From: Acetobacter syzygii
GTDB taxonomy: Bacteria; Pseudomonadota; Alphaproteobacteria; Acetobacterales; Acetobacteraceae
DNA: 64,000 nt
Reading direction: 5' to 3'
NCBI RefSeq assembly: GCF_000964225.1
Contig: NZ_BAMZ01000010.1
Coordinates: 1-64,000 of the forward strand
In this document: positions 55,298 through 63,117 of the stretch, in pieces
Layout: each line of letters begins with the position of its first letter
Position numbering within the stretch: position 1 is the stretch's first letter
The notes under the pieces: generated by a model
Seen by the model: only the letters and a program-made list of their open reading frames with translations
Databases searched by the model: none
Told to the model about the DNA's origin: nothing
Made by a program: the position numbers and the translations under genes

Positions 55298-55373
55298 TGG
55301 TGGAGCTGAGGGGAATCGAACCCCTGACCTCCTCATTGCGAACGAGGCGCTCTCCCATCTGAGCTACAGCCCC
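55298..55373 (-). tRNA. tRNA-Ala (anticodon CGC)
   Basis: The minus strand folds as a complete tRNA: acceptor GGGGCTG/CAGCTCC, D arm with AGCTCAGATGGGAGAGC, anticodon loop TTCGCAA (anticodon CGC, reading GCG, alanine), T arm GGTTCGATTCC and an encoded CCA end. Length is 76 bases. It is isolated, not next to rRNA genes. No integrated element is visible beside it. Confidence 0.95.
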
Positions 55374-55493
55374 GCCTGTTTTGTTAGCGAGAGGTTTATA
55401 GGGCTTACCAATTTTCTGTCAAGTTGTATTGTAAGGCGTATAACCATAAGGTGGTTGGCCTTCGGGCTGTTTGTAAGGAGCTGGTTTTTTATC

Positions 55494-55790
55494 GTGTTTT
55501 TGCTCTTCATGGTGCTGACGCGGATACTGGAAATTTACTGTTGGATTCTTCTGGTATCTTGCATTTTTGTTAATCTGTATGCGTTTGGCATACTGGACAG
55601 CCGCAACCAGCTTGTCTGGAAAATCGGGATGTTTCTGGAGCGGTTGACCGAGCCGGTTCTGGCCCCGGTCCGGCGTATTCTGCCTACACCCGGCGGTGTG
55701 GACTTTAGCCCCATGGTGGTGCTGCTGGGCATACAGTATGTGCTGCAACCCTTACTGGTGGAAGTCTTTCGAGCACTTATCCTGCATTAA
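55494..55790 (+). CDS. YggT-family membrane protein
   Basis: A protein of about 98 residues with two hydrophobic hairpins: MVLTRILEIYCWILLVSC, then LVWKIGMFLERLTEPVLAPVRR, where the TEPVLAPVRRILP motif is the YggT signature, and PMVVLLGIQYVLQPLL. YggT proteins are linked to osmotic tolerance and cell-division/organelle positioning; mechanism unknown. GTG 55494 has AGGAG 13 bases upstream; ATG 55509 is an alternative. A strong terminator follows. Confidence 0.82.
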   Translation: MFLLFMVLTRILEIYCWILLVSCIFVNLYAFGILDSRNQLVWKIGMFLERLTEPVLAPVRRILPTPGGVDFSPMVVLLGIQYVLQPLLVEVFRALILH

Positions 55791-55802
55791 GGAATACCCA
55801 GT

Positions 55803-55843
55803 AAAAAAGCCGCCAGATCATATGATCTGGCGGCTTTTTTTTA
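55803..55843. terminator. Strong bidirectional terminator
   Basis: aaaaaagccgccagatcat pairs with atgatctggcggctttttt, a near-perfect long stem with A and T runs on its two sides. It separates YggT (+) from the 58-residue gene (-). Confidence 0.9.
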
Positions 55844-55862
55844 ACGGTTAACCCGTAAAGGC

Positions 55863-56039
55863 TCAGTGATGAGCGTCGGGGGTGCCGTCTTTTTCAATGT
55901 GGGTCAGCGTGTATCCGCTCATGATGACGACCGGAACAAGGAAAGCCACAACCGCAATGCCCAGAGCTGCAGTGTTGCCACCCAGCAGGTAAGCGATCAG
56001 GTCAAGACCCAGAAGCGTTACGCACAGATAAATGCCCAT
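55863..56039 (-). CDS. Small membrane protein of 58 residues
   Basis: A frame on the minus strand encodes a 58-residue protein beginning MGIYLCVTLLGLDLIAYLLG, with a second hydrophobic segment (LGIAVVAFLVPVVIMSGYTL) and a charged tail ending DGTPDAHH. Two transmembrane helices fill most of it. AAAAGGG lies 9 bases before ATG 56039, no other start exists before the next in-frame stop, and a strong terminator lies 20 bases downstream. These three facts make it a likely real gene. No family is recognised. Confidence 0.65.
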   Translation of the reverse strand: MGIYLCVTLLGLDLIAYLLGGNTAALGIAVVAFLVPVVIMSGYTLTHIEKDGTPDAHH

Positions 56040-56231
56040 TCCAAAAAACCCTTTTGTAGCCTGTAAGGCAGGAGCTGCTGGCGTTTTGGCGCGGAATGCC
56101 TACTGTTACAGACCCTGCCGGATTCATTCACAAATCTGACAGCGTCACACTACTCCTTTGGTTTTAGGGGTCAACAGCTATCTGTTGCATGGCGTTGTGG
56201 CGTTTTCGGGCTAGGTCATGCCAGAGGCGGT

Positions 56232-56861
56232 TCAGGGTGTGCTCTGCTGCGTTGTGGGCGCAGTGGGGGGTGGTGTTGTGGTGGGGGTTGCTGGCTCCGA
56301 TGGCAGGTGAATGTTCTGCTCTTTGGAAAAACGCGCAATATCAGGCGTATGGAAGGCAGAAACAGGGCCAAAAATGGTGCCCGATACATTATGCCCCGAA
56401 GGCACCGGGGTGTTCAGGCACCCTTTGACAATGGTTGCGCATACGCCATCGGTGCCAATCATCTGGTCATTATCCCCGCTGTAATGCATGTCTGTGACCT
56501 TGCCATCCACCAGCCGGATGGAGGCAACACAGCTTGACCCGGCTCCACCAAGGGTCGTTTGGGTCAGGTTGACCAGCGTTTGCAGGGGAATCAACGTCGA
56601 ATCGTTGGTGGCGGGGATGTTGATGCCCCGCGCATACTGGTAGATCTGGACGTGTTCGTTAATGGTCTGGGTTTTGTCAGGGACACCTACGCAGGCTTGC
56701 AGGTCCTCGCTGGTCATGCCCAGAACGGCCAGTTGGCCCTTGTGTGCAACGCGGGATGAGTAATAGCCACACCCCCCAAGAGCAAGAAGAGCACTTATGG
56801 TCAGGCACGGCATAAGGCGGGCAAATGGGGCGAAAAAACCGGGAAGAGGGCAGACAGACAT
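56232..56861 (-). CDS. Lipoprotein, paralogue of the one at 24.2 kb
   Basis: A 209-residue lipoprotein: signal peptide with lipobox LALGGC, then GYYSSRVAHKGQLAVLGMTSEDLQACVG, a middle block with MIGTDGVCATIVKGC, FGPVSAFHTPDIARF and a long Pro/Thr/Gln tail. It aligns with the lipoprotein at 24215-24817 over most of its length. GMTSEDLQACVGVPDKTQ resembles the BamE/SmpA 'GMT..(D/E)v...lG.P' opening. Function unknown. The start may be 56861 or the internal ATG 56813, which would leave a shorter signal peptide. It follows the yoaK-like gene after 5 bases, so the two are co-transcribed. Confidence 0.8.
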   Translation of the reverse strand: MSVCPLPGFFAPFARLMPCLTISALLALGGCGYYSSRVAHKGQLAVLGMTSEDLQACVGVPDKTQTINEHVQIYQYARGINIPATNDSTLIPLQTLVNLTQTTLGGAGSSCVASIRLVDGKVTDMHYSGDNDQMIGTDGVCATIVKGCLNTPVPSGHNVSGTIFGPVSAFHTPDIARFSKEQNIHLPSEPATPTTTPPPTAPTTQQSTP

Positions 56862-56866
56862 GCCCT

Positions 56867-57547
56867 TCAGTCTCTGGTCCTTGCAGGGGTAATGTCAATA
56901 TAGAGAATGGCCAGCCATGGCAGAGGCCATAAAAAAGGCAGGGGTGCGCCCCATAGCAGGGCCAGTGCGCCCAGTACGGCTCCACAGGCAAATCCGCCCC
57001 AGGCCAGTGCGGGCAACACAATGGCGCCAGGTGGCGGTGGTTCGGCCTTGCCAGCTTTGCAGCGTAAGGCAAAAGCGGCCGCCAGAGCAGATGCACATTT
57101 GAGCATGTTGCTGGTGATCACCACAGTCTGGATGGCGTTGCCCGAAAAACGGGCAATACTTTCCCCCTGCACAGCCATCAGGGCTGGGAGCAGTATCAGT
57201 TCGGCACTGCGCGCAAAACTGGAGAACTGCGTGACCTGCACCACAAGGAGCATGAACACCATAAGCTCAATGCCTCTGGCGGCACCCCAGCGCAGGCGGG
57301 CAAGGCTTGCACAGAAGGCCGTGCCAAAAAAAATGGCCAGTACGCAGGCCAGTAACGCTGCGTGGTGCCAGTTCCCATGTGCGAGAGAGGCAGAGAGGTG
57401 GGTGGTGTTGCCGGTCATGGCGCTGGCAAACAGGCCGCCCAGATGGGCAAAGCTGAGTGCATCAATATGCCCTGCCAGAATGCCAAGTACCAGAATGCGG
57501 CGGGCCGAGGTGGGTATGGGGGTTGTGATGGCAGGGGTATCTGGCAT
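56867..57547 (-). CDS. YoaK/DUF1275 membrane protein
   Basis: A 226-residue inner-membrane protein with six hydrophobic segments. The family hallmark GHIDALSFAHLGGLFASAMTGNTTHL is present near residue 25, followed by GESIARFSGNAIQTVVITSN. DUF1275 proteins are widespread and uncharacterised, perhaps transporters. ATG 57547 is chosen over the upstream frame (to 57685), which reads as unrelated sequence. Shares a transcript with the lipoprotein gene downstream. Confidence 0.85.
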   Translation of the reverse strand: MPDTPAITTPIPTSARRILVLGILAGHIDALSFAHLGGLFASAMTGNTTHLSASLAHGNWHHAALLACVLAIFFGTAFCASLARLRWGAARGIELMVFMLLVVQVTQFSSFARSAELILLPALMAVQGESIARFSGNAIQTVVITSNMLKCASALAAAFALRCKAGKAEPPPPGAIVLPALAWGGFACGAVLGALALLWGAPLPFLWPLPWLAILYIDITPARTRD

Positions 57548-57756
57548 GGTGCTCGGGGGCTGGAGGGAAAGATTTGTGGGTATGGGGTGTGCGGGTGTGC
57601 AGCTGCATACTGCCCTATGGCGCAAAACTGTGTAAACTCCACCCAGCATGGGGGAGCCTGCCATGGTCCGGCAGGTGCGCCACAACGGTCAGCCCTTGCC
57701 GCGTGGTGGTTTTTTTCCGTATTTTGCTGCACGAACTGAGCAAGGAAACGATAAGA

Positions 57757-58230
57757 ATGGTGGGATTCCGTCCTGTGTGTCTGGCGCTGGGCCTGTGTGC
57801 CATTGCTGGCATTCTACCTCCGGCCATGGCGGCCGAGCGGGAAGGGGCGCATCCTGCGCTGCGTATTCTCAAGGTCAAACCCGGTCCGGCTCCCATGACC
57901 GTGGCAACGGCTACCCCCGGGATTCTGGATTATGATGGTATTCCCACCGTGGAAAATACCAATGCCGCCAATGTGGGTGGGTTGATGTACTATTGTTACC
58001 ATCACCATCTGGTAACCGATACGACGGTGCGTGCGCTGGGCCGCAAACTGGCGGAATGGCCCGCTATTCAGAACGACCCGGATTACGCATGGGGTGGAGC
58101 AGGCCAGCTCAGGATTGGTCCCCACCAGATGTTTGACCTTAAATCCCTTAATCATGACCAGCAGGCGGCAACCTGCTCGCGCTCTGCCCTGCGTGGACCC
58201 GATCTGCTTAAGGAAAAAAAGGACCGCTGA
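57757..58230 (+). CDS. Exported hypothetical protein with a Cys pair
   Basis: A 157-residue protein: signal peptide ending PAMAAEREG, then a small domain with GLMYYCYHHHLVTD, WPAIQNDPDYAWGGAG and QAATCSRSA. The two cysteines, about 75 residues apart, could form a disulfide in the periplasm; the YCYHHH cluster might bind a metal. I recognise no family. AAGGAA lies 9 bases before ATG 57757, which settles the start. It is divergent from the yoaK-like gene and precedes another small exported protein. Confidence 0.7.
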   Translation: MVGFRPVCLALGLCAIAGILPPAMAAEREGAHPALRILKVKPGPAPMTVATATPGILDYDGIPTVENTNAANVGGLMYYCYHHHLVTDTTVRALGRKLAEWPAIQNDPDYAWGGAGQLRIGPHQMFDLKSLNHDQQAATCSRSALRGPDLLKEKKDR

Positions 58231-58372
58231 GTATCTGGCGGTATTGGTCGCACGGCCATGGGCACAATAATGCCAAGGCTTTAAAAACCATAATGCTGAC
58301 ACCAGATACAGCCATACAGGGAACAGGCCCGTAAAACATTGGGCCGGTCTGGAAGAGAAAAGAGACAAGCGT

Positions 58373-58795
58373 ATGACACTGCACCGCGTGACAACACTGG
58401 GACTGGCAGGCTTTATGGCCGTAACGGTGGGAGCAACCGTTGTTCAGGCCGAACCGGGTGGGTGCCTTAAGTATGGTGCAGCAGGTGCTGTTGGGGGGCA
58501 TCTGGCCAACCACCATGCCGTGCTGGGTGCCACCGCAGGGTGCATAACGGGCATGTACCGCAGGCACGAATACCGCAAGGAAGCCAAACAGAAGGCCAAA
58601 CTGTACGATCAGGAACACCCCGGCGCAAAAGGTACCTACGAGCAAAAAGCCACGGCTTATGATGTGGAGCATTCCACAACACCCGGCAGCACCACGCCTC
58701 AGCCGGGCCAGCAGTCTGCTCAGCAGTCAGGCCCGCAGGCGGTGCCAGCCCAACCGCAGCAGGCCGCTCCCGCACAGGGTGAGGAACATCTGTAA
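58373..58795 (+). CDS. Exported glycine-zipper-like small protein
   Basis: A 140-residue protein: signal peptide ending VVQAEPGG, a Gly/Ala hydrophobic stretch (YGAAGAVGGHLANHHAVLGATAG) that could insert in a membrane, a basic helix (YRRHEYRKEAKQKAKLYD), and a low-complexity tail rich in Gln, Pro, Thr and Ser. This layout recalls glycine-zipper/OmpA-associated small proteins and YMGG-type outer-membrane proteins, function unknown. A terminator follows, so it is a single-gene unit. Confidence 0.7.
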   Translation: MTLHRVTTLGLAGFMAVTVGATVVQAEPGGCLKYGAAGAVGGHLANHHAVLGATAGCITGMYRRHEYRKEAKQKAKLYDQEHPGAKGTYEQKATAYDVEHSTTPGSTTPQPGQQSAQQSGPQAVPAQPQQAAPAQGEEHL

Positions 58796-58834
58796 AATTT
58801 TTTATATGCCCGATATAGGGTAGCAGGTGTGTGG

Positions 58835-58870
58835 AGGCACTTTTGCATGGCGCAAAGGTGCCTCTTTTTT
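58835..58870 (+). terminator. Rho-independent terminator
   Basis: The stem gaggcacttttgc/gcaaaggtgcctc has one mismatch and a short loop, followed by a run of T. It serves the exported protein gene at 58373 and abuts the end of the convergent gene at 58873. Confidence 0.85.
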
Positions 58871-58872
58871 GC

Positions 58873-59568
58873 TTAATGGGTCTGGTCAGGTGGTGGTGCT
58901 GATGCCTGCCTGCTGGACAGGGTTCTGACCGTATCCAGCACAAAACCACTGACGTACAGCATAATCCGCTCGAATTCTTCCTGTACATCCTCAAAAGTAA
59001 GGAGCTGGTTGCGAAGGAGAATGTGCATAATATGCGTATGGCAGTCCATATCGGGCGATGTGTCCAGCCATTCGGTTTCATTCAGGCGTCGGGCGTTGGC
59101 CTGACAGATTGTGAGCAAAACAATTTCCAGCGCAATGTGCCCACCCAGAACACGGCCAAATGGCTGGGCCGGGTTGTAAATGGTGGGAATAAGTGTTTCT
59201 GCGTTATAGGTCTCTTTGCAGTTTTCGTAATGAATTGAGTAATAAAGATATTCGGCAAAAGTAATTTTGGTGTAAATGCCCGTATCGCGCGCAGTCGCTT
59301 TGAGAAAGTTTTTATACAGGCAGGCGCTGACCTCAAATGGGAGTGTGCCGTTCAGATCGGCAAAGCGCTTTGCAACACTGAGAATACTGGCAACGCGCAG
59401 TTGTGCCCCTTTAAAGGCCCGCAGCGTGATGGCCAGAAGTTCCTCATGATTGATGCTGTGAATAATTGTGCGGAATTTTTGGCTTTGATCGTGGGTCAGT
59501 TCTACAAATTTATCATAAAATCTGGCTTTGGTCAGAATAAAAGGCCCTGAAAGATGGGTATTGGGCAT
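58873..59568 (-). CDS. Hypothetical cytoplasmic protein
   Basis: A 231-residue, mostly helical soluble protein with no signal peptide or transmembrane segment, and no family recognised. Visible stretches are RFYDKFVELTHDQSQKFRTI, GQLRVASIL-like KGAQLRVASILSVAKRFADL, TIYNPAQPFGRVLGGHIALE and HTHIMHILLRNQLLTFEDVQ. The base composition of its codons is somewhat less G+C-rich at third positions than its neighbours, which may hint at a different history. Convergent with the gene at 58373. Confidence 0.65.
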   Translation of the reverse strand: MPNTHLSGPFILTKARFYDKFVELTHDQSQKFRTIIHSINHEELLAITLRAFKGAQLRVASILSVAKRFADLNGTLPFEVSACLYKNFLKATARDTGIYTKITFAEYLYYSIHYENCKETYNAETLIPTIYNPAQPFGRVLGGHIALEIVLLTICQANARRLNETEWLDTSPDMDCHTHIMHILLRNQLLTFEDVQEEFERIMLYVSGFVLDTVRTLSSRQASAPPPDQTH

Positions 59569-59754
59569 GGTAGGGCTTTAGAGAATGGGGGCTGAAACAG
59601 AAAGAGTTTTAAAAACAAGGCGCACCATGGTGATAGCCTGAGTCCTTTTGCGTAAGGTATGCATAAAATACGCTCATGCTTGTTGCACAAAACCGTAAAT
59701 TTTTCATTAACACTCACCGGCTGCGATTTGCACAAATCTTCAGTTGGTCAGGGG

Positions 59755-59868
59755 CAGGGCAGTTTTCCAAACCATTCTGGTGCTGGAACCGCCCTGTGCA
59801 TATTTTATGCAAGCCGCAGGATGCACCATAAACCCCGCGCAATGGATGTTTATGGTGCATTATTTTTT
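59755..59868 (+). ncRNA. Candidate structured RNA ending in an orphan terminator
   Basis: Three consecutive hairpins lie in a 300-base gap without a plus-strand gene. The first is cagggc...gccctg (59755-59796) with inner TTCCA/TGGAA pairing; the second is tgcata-ttt-tatgca (59797-59811). The third is a perfect 13-bp stem atgcaccataaac/gtttatggtgcat (59821-59860) followed by TATTTTTT. The T tract is on the plus strand, where no gene is upstream, so the terminator would belong to an unannotated transcript. The 5' end is not defined. The last hairpin could instead only protect the 3' end of the minus-strand META gene. Confidence 0.3.
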
Positions 59869-60658
59869 AAAAAGTTTGCCGCAGATTTAAGGTTTTCCCA
59901 TTTTTTGTTTGCAGGACAAGGGTGCCACCTTCAATACGCCAGGACTGCACATCTTTCAGCAGGCCGTTAAAGACGCTGGCAACGTGGTCATGCGCGCCGG
60001 GGCAGGCCATAAGTGTGCTTATGCCCGCCTGTGGTGCGCGGCTGACCGTGCCATTGCTACCAAAGACCAGCCCGCCAGCGTAGCGGTTGCAGCCATCCGA
60101 ACCGGATATTTTTCCACTCTCGTTAATATCCAGCGTGGGAGTAAACATGTCTGCTGCGGGGTTTGGGTTTTCATCCGTAGCACTGTCATGGCTGTCGGGC
60201 AGAAAGTTGCCATTCTTCAGCTTATGGCCATCCAGTTCCGTGGCAATCCAGCGTGTGGCATTGAGCTGTGTCGGGGGTACAAGGTTGCCGCCGCACCCTT
60301 TGAGCGTGCGGCCCTGAGCAGTAATGTTCACGGTTTCTGTAAATTGCTGCCCGCTCATGCTGTCCTGGCAGGGGGTGGGGGTCATTGTTACGGTCATATC
60401 CGGGGCATCGTAATAACGGGTGTGGCCGCGGGTGTAGGCATGGCTGACTGTGCGCGTCAGGCGGGGGCCATCCGGTGTGGTCAGCGCCAGCGTGCCTGCT
60501 GCCATGCTAAAGTTCCAGAATGGCTCGTTCCCGCGTGCCTCGTACACGCTGGTATCATTGCCGGTTGCGGCAATGGGCTGAGGTTGCGTGGCACACCCCG
60601 CCACAAGGGCGAGCGCAGCGCCGGGAGCCAGAAAAGAACACATGCGTGGCAGGGCCAT
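59867..60658 (-). CDS. META-domain lipoprotein
   Basis: A 263-residue lipoprotein: lipobox LVAGC near residue 20, an N-terminal domain of the COG3650 type (YEARGNEPFWNFSMAAGTLAL, and DSMSGQQFTETV with the CQD/CGG cysteines), and a C-terminal META (HslJ-like) domain (LNATRWIATELDG, then SGSDGCNRYAGGL). HslJ-type proteins are linked to heat shock and novobiocin resistance; their biochemical role is unknown. ATG 60658 has AGGAG 7 bases upstream, so the 20 extra upstream residues of the open frame are rejected. Divergent from the small gene at 60803. Confidence 0.88.
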   Translation of the reverse strand: MALPRMCSFLAPGAALALVAGCATQPQPIAATGNDTSVYEARGNEPFWNFSMAAGTLALTTPDGPRLTRTVSHAYTRGHTRYYDAPDMTVTMTPTPCQDSMSGQQFTETVNITAQGRTLKGCGGNLVPPTQLNATRWIATELDGHKLKNGNFLPDSHDSATDENPNPAADMFTPTLDINESGKISGSDGCNRYAGGLVFGSNGTVSRAPQAGISTLMACPGAHDHVASVFNGLLKDVQSWRIEGGTLVLQTKNGKTLNLRQTF

Positions 60659-60802
60659 GGAGTGGCTCCTCATCTTGGTTGCAAACCTGTGCAGTATGGC
60701 GGTTTGGCGCGCAGGCACAACGGGTTTCTTTTTTTATGCGAACGGGCGGGTAAAGCCGGGGCGGGACTGTTCCTTCCCGCATGGGGGGATTAGAAGCAGG
60801 AC

Positions 60803-61192
60803 ATGATTATTCAGGGTTATAATTTTTTTTGCGATCTGCCGGAGGATGCGCGCTACGTGCGCAGCCCCCAGCCCGATGAACGCTTTATTGAAGAAAATAT
60901 GGTGTTCATTCTGCCAGACAGGCTGCGCAAGTTCCGCAGGCATCTGTGGCATGTGCGCCGTAACCCCGGACCTGTGCATGTTTATGTGCCGTTGTTCAGG
61001 GTTAATACGGTTCTGGCATCGGAGCCGCTACCGGGTGGGTATGGTCCACCGCAGAACGTGTACCCATTTTATACCCACACCACCCGCAGGCGCGGGCGGG
61101 CGCTGGATTATTATGTGCTGTTTATTTTTAGGGACAAAGATTCCTTCGTCCGCTGCCAAAGTGCCGTGGAACTGGCTGGCCCGCAGGAATAA
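60803..61192 (+). CDS. Conserved hypothetical protein of 129 residues
   Basis: A soluble protein beginning MIIQGYNFFCDLPEDARYVR, with FILPDRLRKFRRHLWHVRRN, VHVYVPLFRVNTV and DYYVLFIFRDKDSFVRCQSA. The last part looks like the end of a small alpha/beta domain in which an aromatic strand precedes a helix. No signal peptide and no family recognised. AGCAGGA before ATG 60803 supports translation. It is convergent with the cytochrome gene. Confidence 0.65.
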   Translation: MIIQGYNFFCDLPEDARYVRSPQPDERFIEENMVFILPDRLRKFRRHLWHVRRNPGPVHVYVPLFRVNTVLASEPLPGGYGPPQNVYPFYTHTTRRRGRALDYYVLFIFRDKDSFVRCQSAVELAGPQE

Positions 61193-61216
61193 TGCTGCGG
61201 GCCAGTGTTATACCCC

Positions 61217-61732
61217 TCAGGGTTTGCTGGCTGGGGCAGCCGCAAGCGCTTGTGGCGCGGGAATACGGATTTTGGCCTGCCGGGCCTCTTCCATGGGGAG
61301 GGGAGTATTGCTGGTGGCGGTTACACCGTTGTGGTGCAGCACAAAGGCTACAAGCGCTGCCGTGTCCTGCGGGGGCAGGGTGCCGGGGGCCATAAGGGGC
61401 ATGGCGTGGGTAATGTACCCTGCCAGCCGGTCCAGCGGCGTGTTGGCCCAGCGCGCCATGAAGTAATTGCCCAGATCTGGCACATCGTGCCCGCCTTCAA
61501 GGTCAGCACCGTGGCACATGGCACAGGCCCCGGCGTAAATTTGCGCGCCGTGGGTGACCTGCTCTGCCGAAAACGTGACAGACGGCCCATTATTCCCCCG
61601 ATTGCTGGCATGGGTGGCAGTGTATGGCGCTGCCCATGCCGCACTGGCTGGGGCAAGGCCCGCCAGTGTGCAGACCATAAGGGCTGTGGCCGCACGCAGG
61701 TGCGGGAGGGGGGAGAGGAAAAACGTCATCAT
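61217..61732 (-). CDS. Mono-haem cytochrome c next to the FAD oxidoreductase
   Basis: A 171-residue exported cytochrome: signal peptide (ends SAAWAAPY), one haem motif CAMCHGADLEGG near residue 70, and possible Met ligands in ITHAMPLMAPGTLP. The class I cytochrome c fold continues to AALVAFVLHHNG, followed by a Pro/Ala-rich tail. It starts 7 bases after the stop codon of the Tat-exported flavoprotein gene, so the two are one operon; the cytochrome is the likely electron acceptor of that enzyme. ATG 61732 (or the next ATG 61729) has AAGGGCGG upstream. Confidence 0.88.
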   Translation of the reverse strand: MMTFFLSPLPHLRAATALMVCTLAGLAPASAAWAAPYTATHASNRGNNGPSVTFSAEQVTHGAQIYAGACAMCHGADLEGGHDVPDLGNYFMARWANTPLDRLAGYITHAMPLMAPGTLPPQDTAALVAFVLHHNGVTATSNTPLPMEEARQAKIRIPAPQALAAAPASKP

Positions 61733-61739
61733 ACCGCCC

Positions 61740-62990
61740 TTACCCGTTACGTGGCTGAAAGCGGGCAAAAAGATCCCCAATAATGGCAATGGCTTTTTCC
61801 GCCTCCGCACGGTCGGGATGTTCAAAGCTGTTGCCCACGCCATCCATTTCTCCCAGTCCGTTCATGTCATAGCCCTGAATCATTACGCCATCGGATTTGG
61901 AGATCATGGCTGCACCCCGGTATTCCACCGCGTATAGGGCATCAGGCTGGGGAGGGAGCCAGCTTGTCTGGCCCCGGACGGGAATAAGGGATTTATCATT
62001 CCACAGGTCACGTGCCGCATAACCGGGGCAGTTGATAACCACCCGCTCCGGCAGGTCCGCCAGATCGGATGGGCTATGGAACTCGCGGATAACAATACGC
62101 CCCCCCGCCTGATAGAATTCCGAGAGCAGCAGATGACCATAAGCGCCAAAATTATAAATCATCAGCGGGGTACGCCGGGCATATGCCACGGGGAAGGGGT
62201 TATCCGCCCCGGCCAGCAGTTCCGCTGCTGGAATAATGTCGCTGATCTGGCTAGCGTATATTGCAAACTCGGCACTATTTTGGGGGGCACCCGTTGTTGC
62301 AAATGAGCCTTTGGCCGGGTCCACCTGTTCTGGTGCGTGGTCGGCGGCGTCCAGTGGCGTATCGGATAAGGTGTAGTTATCCCTGAAGTCGATCGGGTTG
62401 CCCGGCAGGCCCAGATAGTCGCGGTAAGTCTGCCAGGAGTAACGGGCCATCTGCTCCCATGTTTTGGCAAACCCCGGTCCGGCCTGCTGGGTGAGCGCAA
62501 TGCGGGAATCCGGAGTCCAGCTTCCGTTGGCGCGCACGGAACGGGTGTGGGGGAGCAGATCGCGGGTGTAAATGGTGACGTCAAATCCGGCGCGCTGTGC
62601 GGTCAGGGCGGAGGTCAGGCCAATAATGCCACAACCAATAACTGCCACCTTGCGTTCCAGCGTTGCTGCTGCGTGCCCAACAGCCATATGCGCCGACCCC
62701 CAGGAGAGCGACCACCCACTGCCGCCATGGCCGTAATTGTGCACAACGGTTTTGCCCGCCACATGCTCCACTTCCAGCCGGGGGCCAGCAGGGCGGAAGG
62801 GCCGTAAACAGACCTTGATGTCCGTAATCTGGTCTGCATGGGCCCGAATGGGAACAAGGCGGGGAATGGTGCCATGCAGGGCCGTGCGTCCAAGGGCTGC
62901 GGAGGCTTCGGGCACGGATGCCCAGCCACGGCGCGTAGCGCCCACGATCCCGGCTGCCAGAGAGGCCGCAAACAGGTCTCTACGTTTCAA
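61740..62990 (-). CDS. Tat-exported FAD oxidoreductase, D-amino-acid-oxidase-like with permuted order
   Basis: A flavoprotein of about 416 residues. The start is probably TTG 62990: it gives the twin-arginine signal LKRRDLFAASLAAGIVG, has AGGA 9 bases upstream, and no ATG fits. The sequence contains every D-amino-acid-oxidase (DAO) landmark, but in an unusual order. LRPFRPAGPRLEVE (residues 62-75) and VVHNYGHGGSGWSLSWG (82-98), which normally form the C-terminus, come first. The FAD-binding VIGCGIIGL (117-125) follows, then NCPGYAARDLW and IPVRGQ near the C-terminus. It likely oxidises a D-amino or N-substituted amino acid in the periplasm and passes electrons to the adjacent cytochrome c. 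Confidence 0.82.
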   Translation of the reverse strand: MKRRDLFAASLAAGIVGATRRGWASVPEASAALGRTALHGTIPRLVPIRAHADQITDIKVCLRPFRPAGPRLEVEHVAGKTVVHNYGHGGSGWSLSWGSAHMAVGHAAATLERKVAVIGCGIIGLTSALTAQRAGFDVTIYTRDLLPHTRSVRANGSWTPDSRIALTQQAGPGFAKTWEQMARYSWQTYRDYLGLPGNPIDFRDNYTLSDTPLDAADHAPEQVDPAKGSFATTGAPQNSAEFAIYASQISDIIPAAELLAGADNPFPVAYARRTPLMIYNFGAYGHLLLSEFYQAGGRIVIREFHSPSDLADLPERVVINCPGYAARDLWNDKSLIPVRGQTSWLPPQPDALYAVEYRGAAMISKSDGVMIQGYDMNGLGEMDGVGNSFEHPDRAEAEKAIAIIGDLFARFQPRNG

Positions 62991-63117
62991 GCTGCGTATT
63001 CCTAATTGTGTTTCAACTGGCGGATAAGCCCCATAGCATAGGGGAGTTTGGGATGCACGCGCTACCCCTATGGGCAAAACGTTCAAAACCGCTCCGATCG
63101 TGTGGGAGGAGGCGGGT

